A stretch of 64,000 nucleotides of DNA from Leptolyngbya sp. Heron Island J (GCF_000482245.1 NZ_AWNH01000115.1:62001-126000), one strand, 5' to 3'; positions 53,617 to 63,779 are shown, counted from the first letter of the stretch. Notes: generated by a model not told the origin, from the sequence alone. Numbers and translations are program-made.

Positions 53617-55287
53617 TTATTCGTCTGCTGCTAACAATGTCTTGAACAGATTGATGAATGGTTTCCCTGCTGTTTCCTCTTGGTTTTCAATAGTGACGAT
53701 GGTGAGCTGCTGTTCTGGCAGAAAGTACATGAAGCTGCCAGCGCCTGGAAAACCACCACTGTGACCAATAAGGGGACCGCCAGGGGTACTGTGTAGTTCT
53801 AGTCCGAGACCATATCGATCTCCATCTTCCTCATCAATGAGCAGACTCTCCTGTTGTATGAGATTAAAGGTGTCGGGAGTTAACAATTCTCCATCGTGCA
53901 GGGCCCCAGAAAAGCGGGCCAGGTCTGCTACCGATGAGATGACGCCGCCTTCGCCAAAGCCCTGGGCAGTGGGATGAAAGAATATGGGAACAAGTTGTGA
54001 TTCTGCGGATGGGTCGATTTCTTGGATGTCAACATACCCACGTAGCACGTTGGGGGCCATGTCATTGTCATAGACCACTGAAGACGCATTCATGCCTAGG
54101 GGTTCAAAGAGACGCGATCGCAACTGCTCAGCCAGGGTATCTCCGGTCGCCGCTTCAATAACCAGTCCCAACAGCGTATAGTTCGTGTTGCTATAGCTGT
54201 GGCGTTCTCCTGGTGGAAAGTTGCCAGGTTCTCCATAGGCCAGCTGCAAAAAATCTTCCGGTTGCCAAATGCGATGAGGATCTGACAAGATTACCTCTGC
54301 AAAATCCTCATCCAAAAATTCTGGAATACCACTGCTGTGGTTAAGCAACTGGCACAGGGTGATAGTTTCGCTATTTTCAATCTTTCCGATGGTGTTGGGT
54401 AACCACTGGCTGAGGGTATCATCCAAGCTTAGTTTGCCTTCCTGCATCAGTTGCAACGTGATGACAGCCACCATCGATTTGGTAATGCTGCCGATGTCCA
54501 TGGCCGCATCCGCAGGCATAGGGGTGCCATTTTCCAGGTTGGCAAGACCAAAGGCACCATGCCAAACGGAACCATCCCCTGTGGTTATATACATGTTTGC
54601 ACCGGGGGCCTCAGTGGTTTCTAGAGCCGCTTGCAGAATGGGAATCAGATCGGCATCGCCAAATTCAAAGTTGTTGGCCTTGAGCTGATGATGGCGAATA
54701 TTGTTGAGTTTTACCAGCGGCTGGTCCTGGTGGGAGATGATTGTGTGGCGACCCTGGCGGTTAAACGTAAGCTGGTCGTAGGTAATGCCTAACTGGGTAA
54801 ATTTAATGCGATCGCGACCTATCTGAAAATCTCGGATTCGAGTTATACCCTGGGTACCATTGCCGATCCAAAATTCATCGGCTCCGGTTCCGCCCACGAG
54901 GACATCACCGCCATCACGATCAATCAAGTGATCGCGACCGGACCCCCCAAACAGACGGTCTTGTCCGGTGCCACCGTCGAGCCGATCGTGACCGAGACCA
55001 CCGCGTATGCGATCGCGACCCGCTTGCCCAAATAGGCGATCATTTCCTCGGTCGCCCAGGAGGATATCATTGCCGCTGCCGCCGCTGAGCTGATCATGGC
55101 CCGCTTTTCCCAGCAGTCGATCATTGTTTGCCCCACCGTGGAGATAATCATCACCCCGGCTCCCTAGCTGCTGCGCGTGAACAGCTCGGCCCAACAATTC
55201 ATCATGGGCTGTTATTGAGGGGAGTAGCTCAGCACTGACTACGACGGGGGGTGTGGCAGTTGGAGGTATTGCAGGGATAAATAGCAT
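53617..55287 (-). CDS. RTX-repeat protein fused to a beta-lactamase-like serine hydrolase
   Basis: A 556-residue protein. Residues about 42-140 contain seven or eight calcium-binding RTX nonapeptides (GGSGNDILLGDRGND, GGTGQDRLFGGSGRD), followed by a DUF-like beta segment to about 210. Residues 212-550 are a class C beta-lactamase/penicillin-binding-protein-like domain: nucleophile SxxK as Ser267-Ile-Thr-Lys270, Tyr364-Ser-Asn366 (YSN), and the HSGG motif near 515 in place of KTG. RTX repeats normally sit at the C-terminus as part of type I secretion; here they are N-terminal. Probably a secreted or surface hydrolase (esterase, peptidase); substrate unknown. A partial paralog of its 3' end lies 1.5 kb away. 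Confidence 0.85.
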   Translation of the reverse strand: MLFIPAIPPTATPPVVVSAELLPSITAHDELLGRAVHAQQLGSRGDDYLHGGANNDRLLGKAGHDQLSGGSGNDILLGDRGNDRLFGQAGRDRIRGGLGHDRLDGGTGQDRLFGGSGRDHLIDRDGGDVLVGGTGADEFWIGNGTQGITRIRDFQIGRDRIKFTQLGITYDQLTFNRQGRHTIISHQDQPLVKLNNIRHHQLKANNFEFGDADLIPILQAALETTEAPGANMYITTGDGSVWHGAFGLANLENGTPMPADAAMDIGSITKSMVAVITLQLMQEGKLSLDDTLSQWLPNTIGKIENSETITLCQLLNHSSGIPEFLDEDFAEVILSDPHRIWQPEDFLQLAYGEPGNFPPGERHSYSNTNYTLLGLVIEAATGDTLAEQLRSRLFEPLGMNASSVVYDNDMAPNVLRGYVDIQEIDPSAESQLVPIFFHPTAQGFGEGGVISSVADLARFSGALHDGELLTPDTFNLIQQESLLIDEEDGDRYGLGLELHSTPGGPLIGHSGGFPGAGSFMYFLPEQQLTIVTIENQEETAGKPFINLFKTLLAADE

Positions 55288-55593
55288 GAACTTGCGGTAT
55301 GTGCGATTGTTAGTTTCGCAATAACAAGACCGCTTTCACCTCCTGCCATTGGCTCACCCAATCAGGTGAACCGTTGTTCTATTTGGTTTGTTTCAATCAC
55401 CTTGTCAGAGTGTTGTAGTCTTTGAGAGAGTTGTTCCAGTTGAACGCCCTGACTACCACTGAATGCCCATGCTTCCTTTTGCTACAAAACTTTTCTCTCT
55501 GAGCAGTGAATTTTAATGCCGCCTAATCTGATAGCTAATCTGGCCTGTAGCGCCCACCCTCGTAACTGATATCCAAAGAATTATCAGGGCTTT
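55288..55593. other. 306-nt divergent intergenic region
   Basis: The promoter region for the RTX-hydrolase (minus) and the Cys-motif protein (plus). I see no strong inverted repeat, small gene or RNA element. Confidence 0.4.
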
Positions 55594-55926
55594 ATGTATC
55601 AACTACTGCAACTGGTTCAGCTGATTTTGCTGCATCTAATGAAATGGCTGCAGCCATTTCTAGCGCCAATTTGCTTTGTCTTAGCCTGGTCTGTCGTTGC
55701 CTTGGGTATCTGGCAGGTGATTGTGACTGCTCGCGATAGCGTCCAGCGAGCTCAGACTATGCATCGTATCCCTTGCACAGACTGTGCTTTTTTTACAAAC
55801 CAGGCTGTGCTGAAGTGCCCGCTTCATCCCACGGAGGCGCTGTCAGAAGATGCGATCGGCTGTCTGGATTTTGAAACGGCTAACCCGATATTGGCTGCCC
55901 ATGAGCGTTTGACAGCTTCAGACTAA
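55594..55926 (+). CDS. Small membrane protein with four-cysteine motif
   Basis: A 110-residue protein with an N-terminal membrane region (residues about 4-48, one or two helices) and a soluble C-terminus with Cys61-x2-Cys64-x10-Cys75-x14-Cys90 (IPCTDCAFF...LKCPLHP...IGCLDF). The spacing suggests a metal or disulfide site. I recall similar short proteins conserved across cyanobacteria, without a known role. A possible terminator follows at 55983-56025. Confidence 0.8.
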   Translation: MYQLLQLVQLILLHLMKWLQPFLAPICFVLAWSVVALGIWQVIVTARDSVQRAQTMHRIPCTDCAFFTNQAVLKCPLHPTEALSEDAIGCLDFETANPILAAHERLTASD

Positions 55927-55982
55927 GCCCTTTGGATGGCATATGGCGTGAGCGTTGCCCTATGCTGATGATGAGCCTGTCT

Positions 55983-56025
55983 GGAAGTTTTAACGAACGG
56001 GCAGGGCTACCGAAAACTTCCCATT
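55983..56025 (+). terminator. Possible rho-independent terminator
   Basis: GGAAGTTTT (55983-55991) pairs with AAAACTTCC (56013-56021), then ATTTTT. The 21-nt loop is long. It is 57 nt after the stop of the Cys-motif gene. The rest of the 55927-56233 gap shows nothing further. Confidence 0.4.
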
Positions 56026-56233
56026 TTTGAAGCCCTAGCTTGTGTAGATTAATTTTGCCTGAATTTAATCTGTCCTTTATTGGCTACTCAAACTAAACCA
56101 AATATTCTGTAGTGAGTTCGTCTTTTTGATATGCCCGTAGATAAAACCGGGCATGCTGGTCAGAAGAGCTGATAAAAGGCTGGTTGAGTGTTTCTTGATG
56201 GTTGGATCGCTGGGTGGTTTCTAGGACATTGCA

Positions 56234-57121
56234 ATGATTTCGATTTTTATTTTGACTCACAATGAGGAACGAGACATTGCCGCGTGTATTGAGTCAGCTC
56301 TGGTTTCGGACGATATCATTGTGGTTGATTCGTTTAGTTGCGATCGCACCCTAGAAATTGCTCAGCGCTATCCTGTGCGTACTGTTTGCCATGCCTTTGA
56401 AAGCCATGGCAAACAGCGTACCTGGATGCTACGTAATGTCTCCACCAAATATGAGTGGGTGTACATCTTAGAAGCCGATGAACGGATGACACCGGAACTG
56501 TTTGATGAGTCCATAGCGGCTGCTCAGTCTGGTAACCATGTTGGCTACTATGCCGCTGAGCGTGTCATGTTTATGAATCACTGGATTCGCTACAGCACCC
56601 AGTATCCGCGCTATCAGCTACGGCTGTTCGACAAACATAAGGTATGGTTTGACGACTATGGCCATACCGAACGTGAGGTGTGCAATGGGTCCACCGGGTT
56701 TCTCCAGGCTACCTATCCCCACTACACCTGCAGCAAAGGCTTTGAACGGTGGATTGAAAAACACAATCGGTATTCTAGCGACGAAGCTGCCGAGACGATT
56801 AAGCAGCTAGCCGATCATGACATTAACTGGCGAGCCCTATTCCTGGGACGCTCTGAGGTGGAGCGGCGACGGGCGCTCAAAGATTTATCCCTGCGGATGC
56901 CGCTACGGCCCCTGGTGCGATTTATCTACATGTATTTTTTCCTGGGCGGCATCCTGGATGGTCGAGCTGGCTTTACCTGGTGTCTGCTCCAGGCTTTTTA
57001 TGAGTATCTGATTACCCTCAAAGTTTGGGAGCTACGGCATGGATATACAACTGATATCGATGCATCTGCCGATAAAGCAGCTGTAAACCAGGCATCTCAA
57101 GAGCTAGCTAGATCGACGTAA
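56234..57121 (+). CDS. Glycosyltransferase family 2 (WaaE/KdtX-like)
   Basis: A 295-residue GT2 protein. ISIFILTHNEERDIAACIESAL at the N-terminus, with NEE and VVDSFSCDRTLEIA, matches the WaaE/KdtX group that adds a sugar to LPS core or similar acceptors. The donor motif EADERM (ILEADERMTPEL) replaces the classical DxD with the ADE form used in this subgroup. A C-terminal segment (RFIYMYFFLGGILDGRAGFTWCLLQAFYEYLI) is membrane-associated. It is isolated from the main glycan locus 20 kb away, so any link to it is only functional similarity. Confidence 0.9.
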   Translation: MISIFILTHNEERDIAACIESALVSDDIIVVDSFSCDRTLEIAQRYPVRTVCHAFESHGKQRTWMLRNVSTKYEWVYILEADERMTPELFDESIAAAQSGNHVGYYAAERVMFMNHWIRYSTQYPRYQLRLFDKHKVWFDDYGHTEREVCNGSTGFLQATYPHYTCSKGFERWIEKHNRYSSDEAAETIKQLADHDINWRALFLGRSEVERRRALKDLSLRMPLRPLVRFIYMYFFLGGILDGRAGFTWCLLQAFYEYLITLKVWELRHGYTTDIDASADKAAVNQASQELARST

Positions 57122-57320
57122 CTGCGCTGGCTCCGGACGTCAATAGAACATTGAGCAAAGGCGTTTAGGCCAGCAGGGCCATGGTGGCGCAGGATAGCTG
57201 TGTTTGTCTAACTCTGGGAAAACTAGGTGTACCCGATACCGTGGTGCTCGTTCCCTAGTTCAACGTTTCTTAGCTTGACGCATTACTCGGGGCAAGCATC
57301 AAGCCTCAAGGTATATTGAT

Positions 57321-58481
57321 ATGCTGACCCAGGCCCAATCACTATCTAAGTACTTTTTAGCTCTTGCTCAACAACATCGCACCGGTGAACTAGTGCTAGG
57401 AGTGGGCACAAATCAACCCTGGAAGCTTTATTTCTATTCAGGCCGCTTAATTTATGCGACTGGTGGGCAACACTCGGTTCGGCGCTGGTATCGTTCACTA
57501 CGCCGCCATTGTGAGCAGTTTGCCGGTAGCTGGTTCACCGATATGCGGATGCCTGATGATTATTGGGAAGTAGATTTTATTAATCAGGCGATTCAGCGTG
57601 ACTATATTTCTCTAAACCAGGCCAAAGCAGTGATTCAGAGCATTGTCGATGAGGTGATGCTGACTCTAATAGCCCATCCTACGACTGATGTGCAATGGTA
57701 TCCGAATCGCATGGTGGCGCAGCAGGTAGTGTTTTTATCGGTGCAGCGAGCATTGGTGCGATCGCAACAGCTATACAATGATTTGCCTGCTTTAGAAGGA
57801 AAACATCTACCTACCCTGGTGCCCCATGAACTCCCCTATCTGTCTCCCGTTGTGATCAATGCACGGGGATTACAGCTGCGCCTATCTGCCGCTAAGTATG
57901 AACGGTTAAATCGTTGGATGCGGGGCAACATCACTATCTGGGATATCGCGGCCCAGACCAATCGCACTCTCCCCGATGCGATCAAGCTGATACTGCCGTT
58001 GATTTATGAGGGTTGGGTAGACCTGCAGCCAATTCCTGATATTCCTGCACCCTACGTTCCACCACGCTCCATCGTTGAAAATCCCCGTGGGCGCACCAGG
58101 GGACTTATCGCGTGTATTGACGACAGCCCTCTAGTCAGCAAAGTGATGGCCGAATTTGTACAACCCCTGGGTTACGAAGTGCTGTCGGTGACAAAGCCAG
58201 TAGAGCAAATCTCTGTACTCACCCAGCATCGACCTAACCTTATTTTTTTAGACATCACCATGCCCAATATCAGCGGTTATGAGCTTTGCAAGTTTCTGCG
58301 TCGCACCGATGCATTTTACAAAACACCCATCATCATCTTGACGGGCCGCGATGGTGTCATCGATCGGATGCGGGCCAAAATGGCAGGGGCAGATGACTTT
58401 CTCGCTAAGCCTCCAACACCGGATAAAATTGCGCAACTTCTCGATAAATATATTGCCAATGGGCCGCCATCAGATCTGTAG
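57321..58481 (+). CDS. PatA-type response regulator (DUF4388-like N-terminus, C-terminal receiver)
   Basis: A 386-residue response regulator. The first 110 residues (FLALAQQHRTGELVLGV...WKLYFYSGRLIYATGG) resemble the PatA/DUF4388 domain used in PatA, PixG and TaxP1-type regulators of cyanobacterial motility and differentiation. A helical middle region follows (about 130-245). The receiver, about 262-384, has the acidic pair in ACIDDSPLV, phospho-acceptor Asp near residue 310 in IFLDITMP, and a conserved Lys in FLAKPP. No DNA-binding domain is present, so output is by protein contacts. No adjacent CheW/CheA genes, so the pathway is not clear. Confidence 0.9.
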   Translation: MLTQAQSLSKYFLALAQQHRTGELVLGVGTNQPWKLYFYSGRLIYATGGQHSVRRWYRSLRRHCEQFAGSWFTDMRMPDDYWEVDFINQAIQRDYISLNQAKAVIQSIVDEVMLTLIAHPTTDVQWYPNRMVAQQVVFLSVQRALVRSQQLYNDLPALEGKHLPTLVPHELPYLSPVVINARGLQLRLSAAKYERLNRWMRGNITIWDIAAQTNRTLPDAIKLILPLIYEGWVDLQPIPDIPAPYVPPRSIVENPRGRTRGLIACIDDSPLVSKVMAEFVQPLGYEVLSVTKPVEQISVLTQHRPNLIFLDITMPNISGYELCKFLRRTDAFYKTPIIILTGRDGVIDRMRAKMAGADDFLAKPPTPDKIAQLLDKYIANGPPSDL

Positions 58482-58568
58482 AAGAGCCTATAGAAAAGCA
58501 GATGTTGCCCATTCCCCAGCGCCCCCATACAATTAACACCTGCACAACTACTACTGACCCGTGAACAC

Positions 58569-60089
58569 ATGGCCAGCTCCCAGCCCGACGATCAAAGTCC
58601 CCGCGAGATTCGCGCTGCCCGCTTACAAAAAGTAAGCGATTTGAAACAGCTGGGTCTTAATCCATATGCCTACACCTGGGATGTCACCCATCAAGCTGCG
58701 GCACTGCAGGAGAAATTTACTGATTTACCCAATGGCGAAGAGGCCGATTTTGAAGTCAGTATTGCCGGTCGGATTATGACACGGCGCGTGTTTGGTAAGC
58801 TTGCCTTTTTTACGATTCAGGACGAAACCGGCAATATTCAGCTCTTTCTGGATAAAAAGACAATCCAGGCGGCCATGGCGGCTACAGATGAGCAGGCATT
58901 TACTCACCTCAAACAGCTGACGGATGTGGGCGACTTTTTGGGGGTGAAGGGGATCATCAAACGCACTGATAAGGGTGAGCTCTCAGTCAAGGTCAGTACG
59001 TACGCTATTCTTACCAAGTCCTTGCTGCCCCTGCCCGATAAATGGCACGGTTTGACCGACGTGGCCAAGCGCTATCGTCAGCGCTACGTCGATCTGATTG
59101 TCAATCCTGAGGTCCGGGATACGTTTAGAAAACGGGCGTTGATTACGGCTGCGATTCGACGCTATTTGGACCAGCAAAACTTTATTGAAATTGAAACGCC
59201 GGTTTTGCAGACGGAGCCAGGCGGTGCGGATGCGCGCCCGTTTGTCACCTATCACAACACGTTAGACATGCAGCTCTATTTGCGAATTGCCACGGAGCTG
59301 CACTTAAAGCGGCTGATTGTCGGTGGCTTTGAGCGTGTTTTCGAAATGGGTCGAATTTTTCGCAATGAGGGTACTTCCACCCGTCATAACCCAGAATTCA
59401 CCTCGATTGAGCTATACCAGGCCTACGCTGACTATAACGACATGATGGACATTACCGAGGCCCTGATTGTCAACGCTGCAGAAGAGGTGTTAGGGACTAC
59501 GCAGATTACCTATCAGGGAGAGGCCATCGATCTGAGCACCCCCTGGAAACGCATCACCATGCACGATGCTGTTCAAGAAAAGACGGGGCTGAACTTTGCT
59601 GAGTTTACTGATTTAGCAGCGGCTAAAGATGCGGCTAAGCAGGCCGGTTTGCAGGGCATTGGTGAGTGTGCTAGTATTGGCCATCTTCTGAATGAAGCTT
59701 TTGAGCAAACCGTAGAGACCACCTTAATTCAGCCTACGTTTATCATTGATTACCCGGTAGAAATTTCCCCACTGGCTAAACCCCATCGCAGTAAGCCTGG
59801 TCTGGTGGAGCGATTTGAACTGTTTATCGTGGGTCGAGAAACAGCTAATAGTTTCTCAGAGCTGACAGACCCGATTGACCAACGCCAGCGTTTGGAAGCT
59901 CAGGCGGCTAAAAAAGCGGCAGGGGATCTGGAGGCTCACAGCCTGGATGAGGATTTTGTGACTGCTTTGGAATATGGCATGCCGCCTACTGGTGGTATGG
60001 GCATGGGGATCGACCGTCTGGTAATGCTTTTGACTGATTCACCCAGCATCCGAGATGTGATTGCATTTCCGTTGCTCAAGCCCGAATAA
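58569..60089 (+). CDS. lysS: Lysyl-tRNA synthetase, class II
   Basis: Charges tRNA(Lys); 506 residues, standard length. An N-terminal OB-fold anticodon domain (about residues 60-160, VAGRIM-type [21 protein letters not shown]) precedes the class II catalytic core. Motif 2 reads [18 protein letters not shown] and motif 3 [19 protein letters not shown] and ETANSFSEL are lysine-specific features. The gene is complete, and starts 87 nt after the response regulator. Confidence 0.97.
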   Translation: MASSQPDDQSPREIRAARLQKVSDLKQLGLNPYAYTWDVTHQAAALQEKFTDLPNGEEADFEVSIAGRIMTRRVFGKLAFFTIQDETGNIQLFLDKKTIQAAMAATDEQAFTHLKQLTDVGDFLGVKGIIKRTDKGELSVKVSTYAILTKSLLPLPDKWHGLTDVAKRYRQRYVDLIVNPEVRDTFRKRALITAAIRRYLDQQNFIEIETPVLQTEPGGADARPFVTYHNTLDMQLYLRIATELHLKRLIVGGFERVFEMGRIFRNEGTSTRHNPEFTSIELYQAYADYNDMMDITEALIVNAAEEVLGTTQITYQGEAIDLSTPWKRITMHDAVQEKTGLNFAEFTDLAAAKDAAKQAGLQGIGECASIGHLLNEAFEQTVETTLIQPTFIIDYPVEISPLAKPHRSKPGLVERFELFIVGRETANSFSELTDPIDQRQRLEAQAAKKAAGDLEAHSLDEDFVTALEYGMPPTGGMGMGIDRLVMLLTDSPSIRDVIAFPLLKPE

Positions 60090-60285
60090 ACCCCTGGAGG
60101 TAGGTGTTGTTTGACAGTGGACCTCGGGCAGAGTGATTAGTCAATCGGACTAAACTGATTACACTAGAGGGGTGGCTGTTGAGGGCAAACTGCTGTAGTC
60201 GCACTCATATGTAAGCATTCAGGAGGAGGCGAAACGCATTCTCTATCTGGCTGCACTGTAGCAGTGTGGCCATTCTGACTTAACT

Positions 60286-60291
60286 TATAAT
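60286..60291 (+). promoter_or_regulatory. Candidate -10 element for the cyclase gene
   Basis: A perfect TATAAT lies 24 nt upstream of the ATG at 60316. No good -35 stands 16-18 nt upstream, so this is tentative. A TTGACA-like hexamer exists near 60111, but its nearest -10 (TGATTA) is weak. Confidence 0.35.
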
Positions 60292-60315
60292 TTTGGCTAA
60301 CCCGTATAAAAAACT

Positions 60316-62898
60316 ATGGCTCAATCGTCTGCAGATAGTACGTTGGCCCGTTTGTCGCAGGGCACTATGCCTGGGCGTCTCAAGGCTCAGGTTCAGCATT
60401 TATCTAAACCCAGATTTATTGAGCTTCTGGAGTTGATCATTCAAGAGTTTGAGTATTTTCTCAAGGCGATCAACCTAATTAATAATCAATCGCTAGAGAC
60501 GCTGCTAGAGGAGTTGCTGGAGGCGTTTACTCTTAAAATTGGTCAGATTCTCCAGGCCGACCGCACTACTATCTTCATCGTTGATGAGGAGAATCAAGAA
60601 CTTTGGTCAAAAATTGCTCAGGGTGCGGGAGAAAAAGCGGTCGAGATCAGAATACCGATGAATAAAGGTATTGCTGGATATGTGGCTGAGACCAAAAAGA
60701 CCCTGAATATTCCCAATGCTTACGATGATCCTCGATTTAATCGGGCGACTGATGAGGAAACGGGCTACCGTACTAAGAATATTTTGTGCATGCCCATTTT
60801 TAGCAACGATGTCAAGGTTGTTGCTGTCGTACAGCTGTTAAATAAAATTGGTGAGACTCGATTTACTCTCCAGGATGAAAAAGAGTTTGAATCCTTTGCC
60901 CGTTCTATTGGTGTATTGCTAGAGAGCTGTAACTCGTTTTATACGGCGGCCCGTACCCAGAAGGGATTAAATGCTCTACTCAATGCGATTTCATCCCTGG
61001 AGCAGAGTTTAGAACTAGAGGTGACGCTGCAGTCGGTGATGGCTGAGGCGCGTAAGCTGATGCAGGCAGACCGGAGCACTCTGTGGTTGATGGATGGTAA
61101 TCAGCTGTGGTCTAAGGTGCAAAGTGCTGATGGCACTGAACTGGTAGAACTGCGTCAGTCTAATGACAAGGCCAGTATTGTGGGCTACGTGGCTTCCACT
61201 GGTGAGACCCTGAATATCCCTGATGCCTACAAGGATAGTCGGTTTGATAGCTCGGCAGATGATCGAACCGGCTATCGTACCCACAGCATTTTGTGTATGC
61301 CTGTGTTTAATTCCTCAGGCAAGATCATGGGGGTTACCCAGCTGATCAATAAGATGCAAGGCTCATTTACTCGTTCAGATGAGTCGTTTATGCGGGCGTT
61401 TAATACGCAGGCCGGTATTGCTCTGGAAAATGCTCAGCTGTATGAAAATGTGCTGCTAGAAAAGCAGTACCAAAAAGACATTCTCCAAAGCCTTTCGGAT
61501 GCGGTGATTTCCACGGATATGGGTGGTCGGATTGTGACCATCAACGAGGCGGCACTGCGGCTGTTGGGCTGTCCGATGGATGTGCCGGTGGTCGGGGAGG
61601 AAGCCGTTCTAGATGAGTCCCAAAGGACCTGGGAAGAAAAACTGGTGGGTCGTGCTATTTGGGAAGTGGTGCCGATTGAGAATTTGCGATCGCGCCTGGC
61701 CGATAGTTTAGAGTTTGGCACTGAGCAATATGTTCCCGAGCAAACCCTGCAAGTAGCCACAGCCACAGTTGAGGACCAAAAAGCCTTACTCGTGCCCGTG
61801 GAGATTCGTCGCAAATCATCCACGTTTATGCCCCAAGACGATGTCAATACCAGCCAGACTTATTATCTTTGGGGACAAGTCGCCAATACGGTTCAACCAC
61901 CACCGGATTTACATCCGTTAGAGCACAGCATTAATCTAACCGTGAATCCGCTGACTAATCCCGGTGGCGGTGTCCGAGGCGGTCTAGTCGTGCTCGAAGA
62001 CATCAGCCAAGAAAAGCGGATGAAGACCACTTTGTATCGCTACATGACCCCCAGTGTGGCCGAGCAGGTGATGGCCCTTGGGGAAGATTCTCTGATGGTG
62101 GGCAAGCGTCGAGATGTCACGGTATTGTTCTCCGACATTCGCGGCTACACCACGCTGACCGAGAGGCTAGAGGCTTCCCAGGTGGTGTCAATGCTCAATG
62201 AATATTTTGAGACCATGGTGGAAGCGGTTTTTAACCATCAAGGCACTCTAGATAAATTTATTGGCGATGCCCTGATGGCTGTATTTGGTGCGCCGTTACC
62301 GCTCGAAAACCATGGCTGGTCAGCGGTGGAAGCGGCCTTAGATATGCGAGAACGGCTGATTCATTTCAATCGCTCGCGCCAGGCCAACCGTCAGCCCAAG
62401 ATCAACATTGGGATCGGGTTGAGTTCTGGGGAGGTAGTTTCCGGCAACATTGGCTCTCGCCGCAAAATGGAATACACGGTGATTGGGGATGGTGTTAACC
62501 TCAGCTCCCGGTTAGAGGGGGTCACAAAGCAGTACGGCTGTGACATTGTCATGAGTGAGCATACCTATGAGCGCTGCCGTGATTTGGTCTGGGTTAGAGA
62601 GTTAGACCTGACGCGGGTAAAGGGTAAGACAAGACCCGTCAAAATTTATGAGCTGATCGGCAGTCGGCAAAATCATCAGTTAGATCCCAAAACTCAAGAC
62701 TTTTTGGATCTCTATCATCAAGGTCGTAAGGCCTATACCTCTCAGAAGTTTACGCGGGCCTTGGAGATATTTACGCGGGCAAAAGTGATGCGTCCCCAGG
62801 ATAAAGCTGTGGATGTACACATTGGTCGTATCCATTCCTATTTGGCGAATCCACCAGCGGCGGATTGGGATGGCGTCTATGTGATGACCACCAAATAA
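60316..62898 (+). CDS. Class III adenylate cyclase with two GAF domains and a PAS domain
   Basis: An 860-residue signalling cyclase converting ATP to cAMP. Two GAF domains (about residues 50-205 and 215-375), each with the cyclic-nucleotide/small-ligand-type NK-x-GIxGYVA and TGYRTxxxLCMPxF signatures, are followed by a PAS-like domain (about 390-565). The class III catalytic domain (about 590-775) has metal Asp near 607 in LFSDIRGYT, the LDKFIGDALMAVFG segment with a Lys that specifies adenine, and KMEYTVIGDGVNLSSRLEG with the Thr partner. A short TPR-like C-terminal segment follows (about 800-845). The GAF-GAF-PAS-cyclase order matches cyanobacterial CyaB-type enzymes, where cAMP binds a GAF. 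It is upstream of purC, 98 nt away. Confidence 0.93.
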   Translation: MAQSSADSTLARLSQGTMPGRLKAQVQHLSKPRFIELLELIIQEFEYFLKAINLINNQSLETLLEELLEAFTLKIGQILQADRTTIFIVDEENQELWSKIAQGAGEKAVEIRIPMNKGIAGYVAETKKTLNIPNAYDDPRFNRATDEETGYRTKNILCMPIFSNDVKVVAVVQLLNKIGETRFTLQDEKEFESFARSIGVLLESCNSFYTAARTQKGLNALLNAISSLEQSLELEVTLQSVMAEARKLMQADRSTLWLMDGNQLWSKVQSADGTELVELRQSNDKASIVGYVASTGETLNIPDAYKDSRFDSSADDRTGYRTHSILCMPVFNSSGKIMGVTQLINKMQGSFTRSDESFMRAFNTQAGIALENAQLYENVLLEKQYQKDILQSLSDAVISTDMGGRIVTINEAALRLLGCPMDVPVVGEEAVLDESQRTWEEKLVGRAIWEVVPIENLRSRLADSLEFGTEQYVPEQTLQVATATVEDQKALLVPVEIRRKSSTFMPQDDVNTSQTYYLWGQVANTVQPPPDLHPLEHSINLTVNPLTNPGGGVRGGLVVLEDISQEKRMKTTLYRYMTPSVAEQVMALGEDSLMVGKRRDVTVLFSDIRGYTTLTERLEASQVVSMLNEYFETMVEAVFNHQGTLDKFIGDALMAVFGAPLPLENHGWSAVEAALDMRERLIHFNRSRQANRQPKINIGIGLSSGEVVSGNIGSRRKMEYTVIGDGVNLSSRLEGVTKQYGCDIVMSEHTYERCRDLVWVRELDLTRVKGKTRPVKIYELIGSRQNHQLDPKTQDFLDLYHQGRKAYTSQKFTRALEIFTRAKVMRPQDKAVDVHIGRIHSYLANPPAADWDGVYVMTTK

Positions 62899-62907
62899 TT
62901 GATTGAA

Positions 62908-62943
62908 ATTTGTAGAGGCGTTCCATGGAACGCCTCTACAAAT
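62908..62943. repeat. 36-nt perfect palindrome, GGCGTTCCATGGAACGCC family
   Basis: ATTTGTAGAGGCGTTCCATGG and onwards forms a perfect 36-nt palindrome between the cyclase stop and purC. It shares its 20-nt core, AGGCGTTCCATGGAACGCCT, with 15035-15054. It may help separate the two transcripts. Confidence 0.85.
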
Positions 62944-62996
62944 CCCCACCCTACCCACGCTAAAATAGGCGATGCAAATTTTCCCTGGGAGGCCCC

Positions 62997-63725
62997 ATGG
63001 CTGAGCGACAGAAGCTCTATGAAGGTAAGGCAAAAATTCTCTATGCCACTGAGGACCCGGCGGTATTAATCACCTATTTCAAGGATGATGCTACGGCCTT
63101 TAATGCTCAGAAACGGGGGACGATTGCCAACAAGGGACGGATTAATAATGCAGTATCCACTCACCTGTTTAAGCTGCTAGAAGCCCAGGGGATTCCCACC
63201 CATTGGATCGATTCTCCCAATGAGCGGGAGATGTGGGTGAAGCCGGTGACGATTGTGCCACTGGAAGTGGTGGTACGAAATCTGGCGGCGGGTAGTTTGT
63301 GTCGGCAAACGGGTCTAAAGTTGGGGACACTGCTGCTGCCGCCTTTGGTGGAGTTTTATTATAAAAATGATGACCTGGGTGATCCGTTACTGACTCGCGA
63401 TCGCATCCGAGCCATGGCCATTGCCAGCGATGACACCGTGACTCAGCTAGAGCAAATGGCCCGCAGCATCAACCAAATGCTCCAAGACTTCTTCAACAGC
63501 TGCAGCATTACCCTGGTGGATTTCAAGCTAGAATTTGGCACCCTGGCCGACGGTACTTTGGTGCTAGCTGACGAAATCAGCCCTGACACCTGTCGTCTAT
63601 GGAATCAAAATGAAACCGATGAAGCTCGTCGAGTGATGGATAAAGACCGATTCCGTCAGGATTTAGGGAATGTGGAATCAGGCTATCAGCAGGTGTTGGA
63701 TCGAATTCTGGCACACACAAAATGA
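62997..63725 (+). CDS. purC: Phosphoribosylaminoimidazole-succinocarboxamide synthase (SAICAR synthetase)
   Basis: Purine biosynthesis enzyme that joins CAIR and aspartate using ATP; 242 residues, standard for the bacterial monomer. The N-terminus LYEGKAKILYAT binds nucleotide; EVVVRNLAAGS, EFYYKNDDLGDP and DEISPDTCRLW are family signatures. A GGGAGG ribosome binding site (62987-62992) precedes the ATG by 4 nt. It is followed by a probable Omp85 gene, the same order I recall from Synechocystis (slr1226-slr1227). Confidence 0.97.
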   Translation: MAERQKLYEGKAKILYATEDPAVLITYFKDDATAFNAQKRGTIANKGRINNAVSTHLFKLLEAQGIPTHWIDSPNEREMWVKPVTIVPLEVVVRNLAAGSLCRQTGLKLGTLLLPPLVEFYYKNDDLGDPLLTRDRIRAMAIASDDTVTQLEQMARSINQMLQDFFNSCSITLVDFKLEFGTLADGTLVLADEISPDTCRLWNQNETDEARRVMDKDRFRQDLGNVESGYQQVLDRILAHTK

Positions 63726-63779
63726 GCACTGAGGGAAACGGTGCGGTAGAATTTTCCAGAAAATATTAAATTCCGTTCA

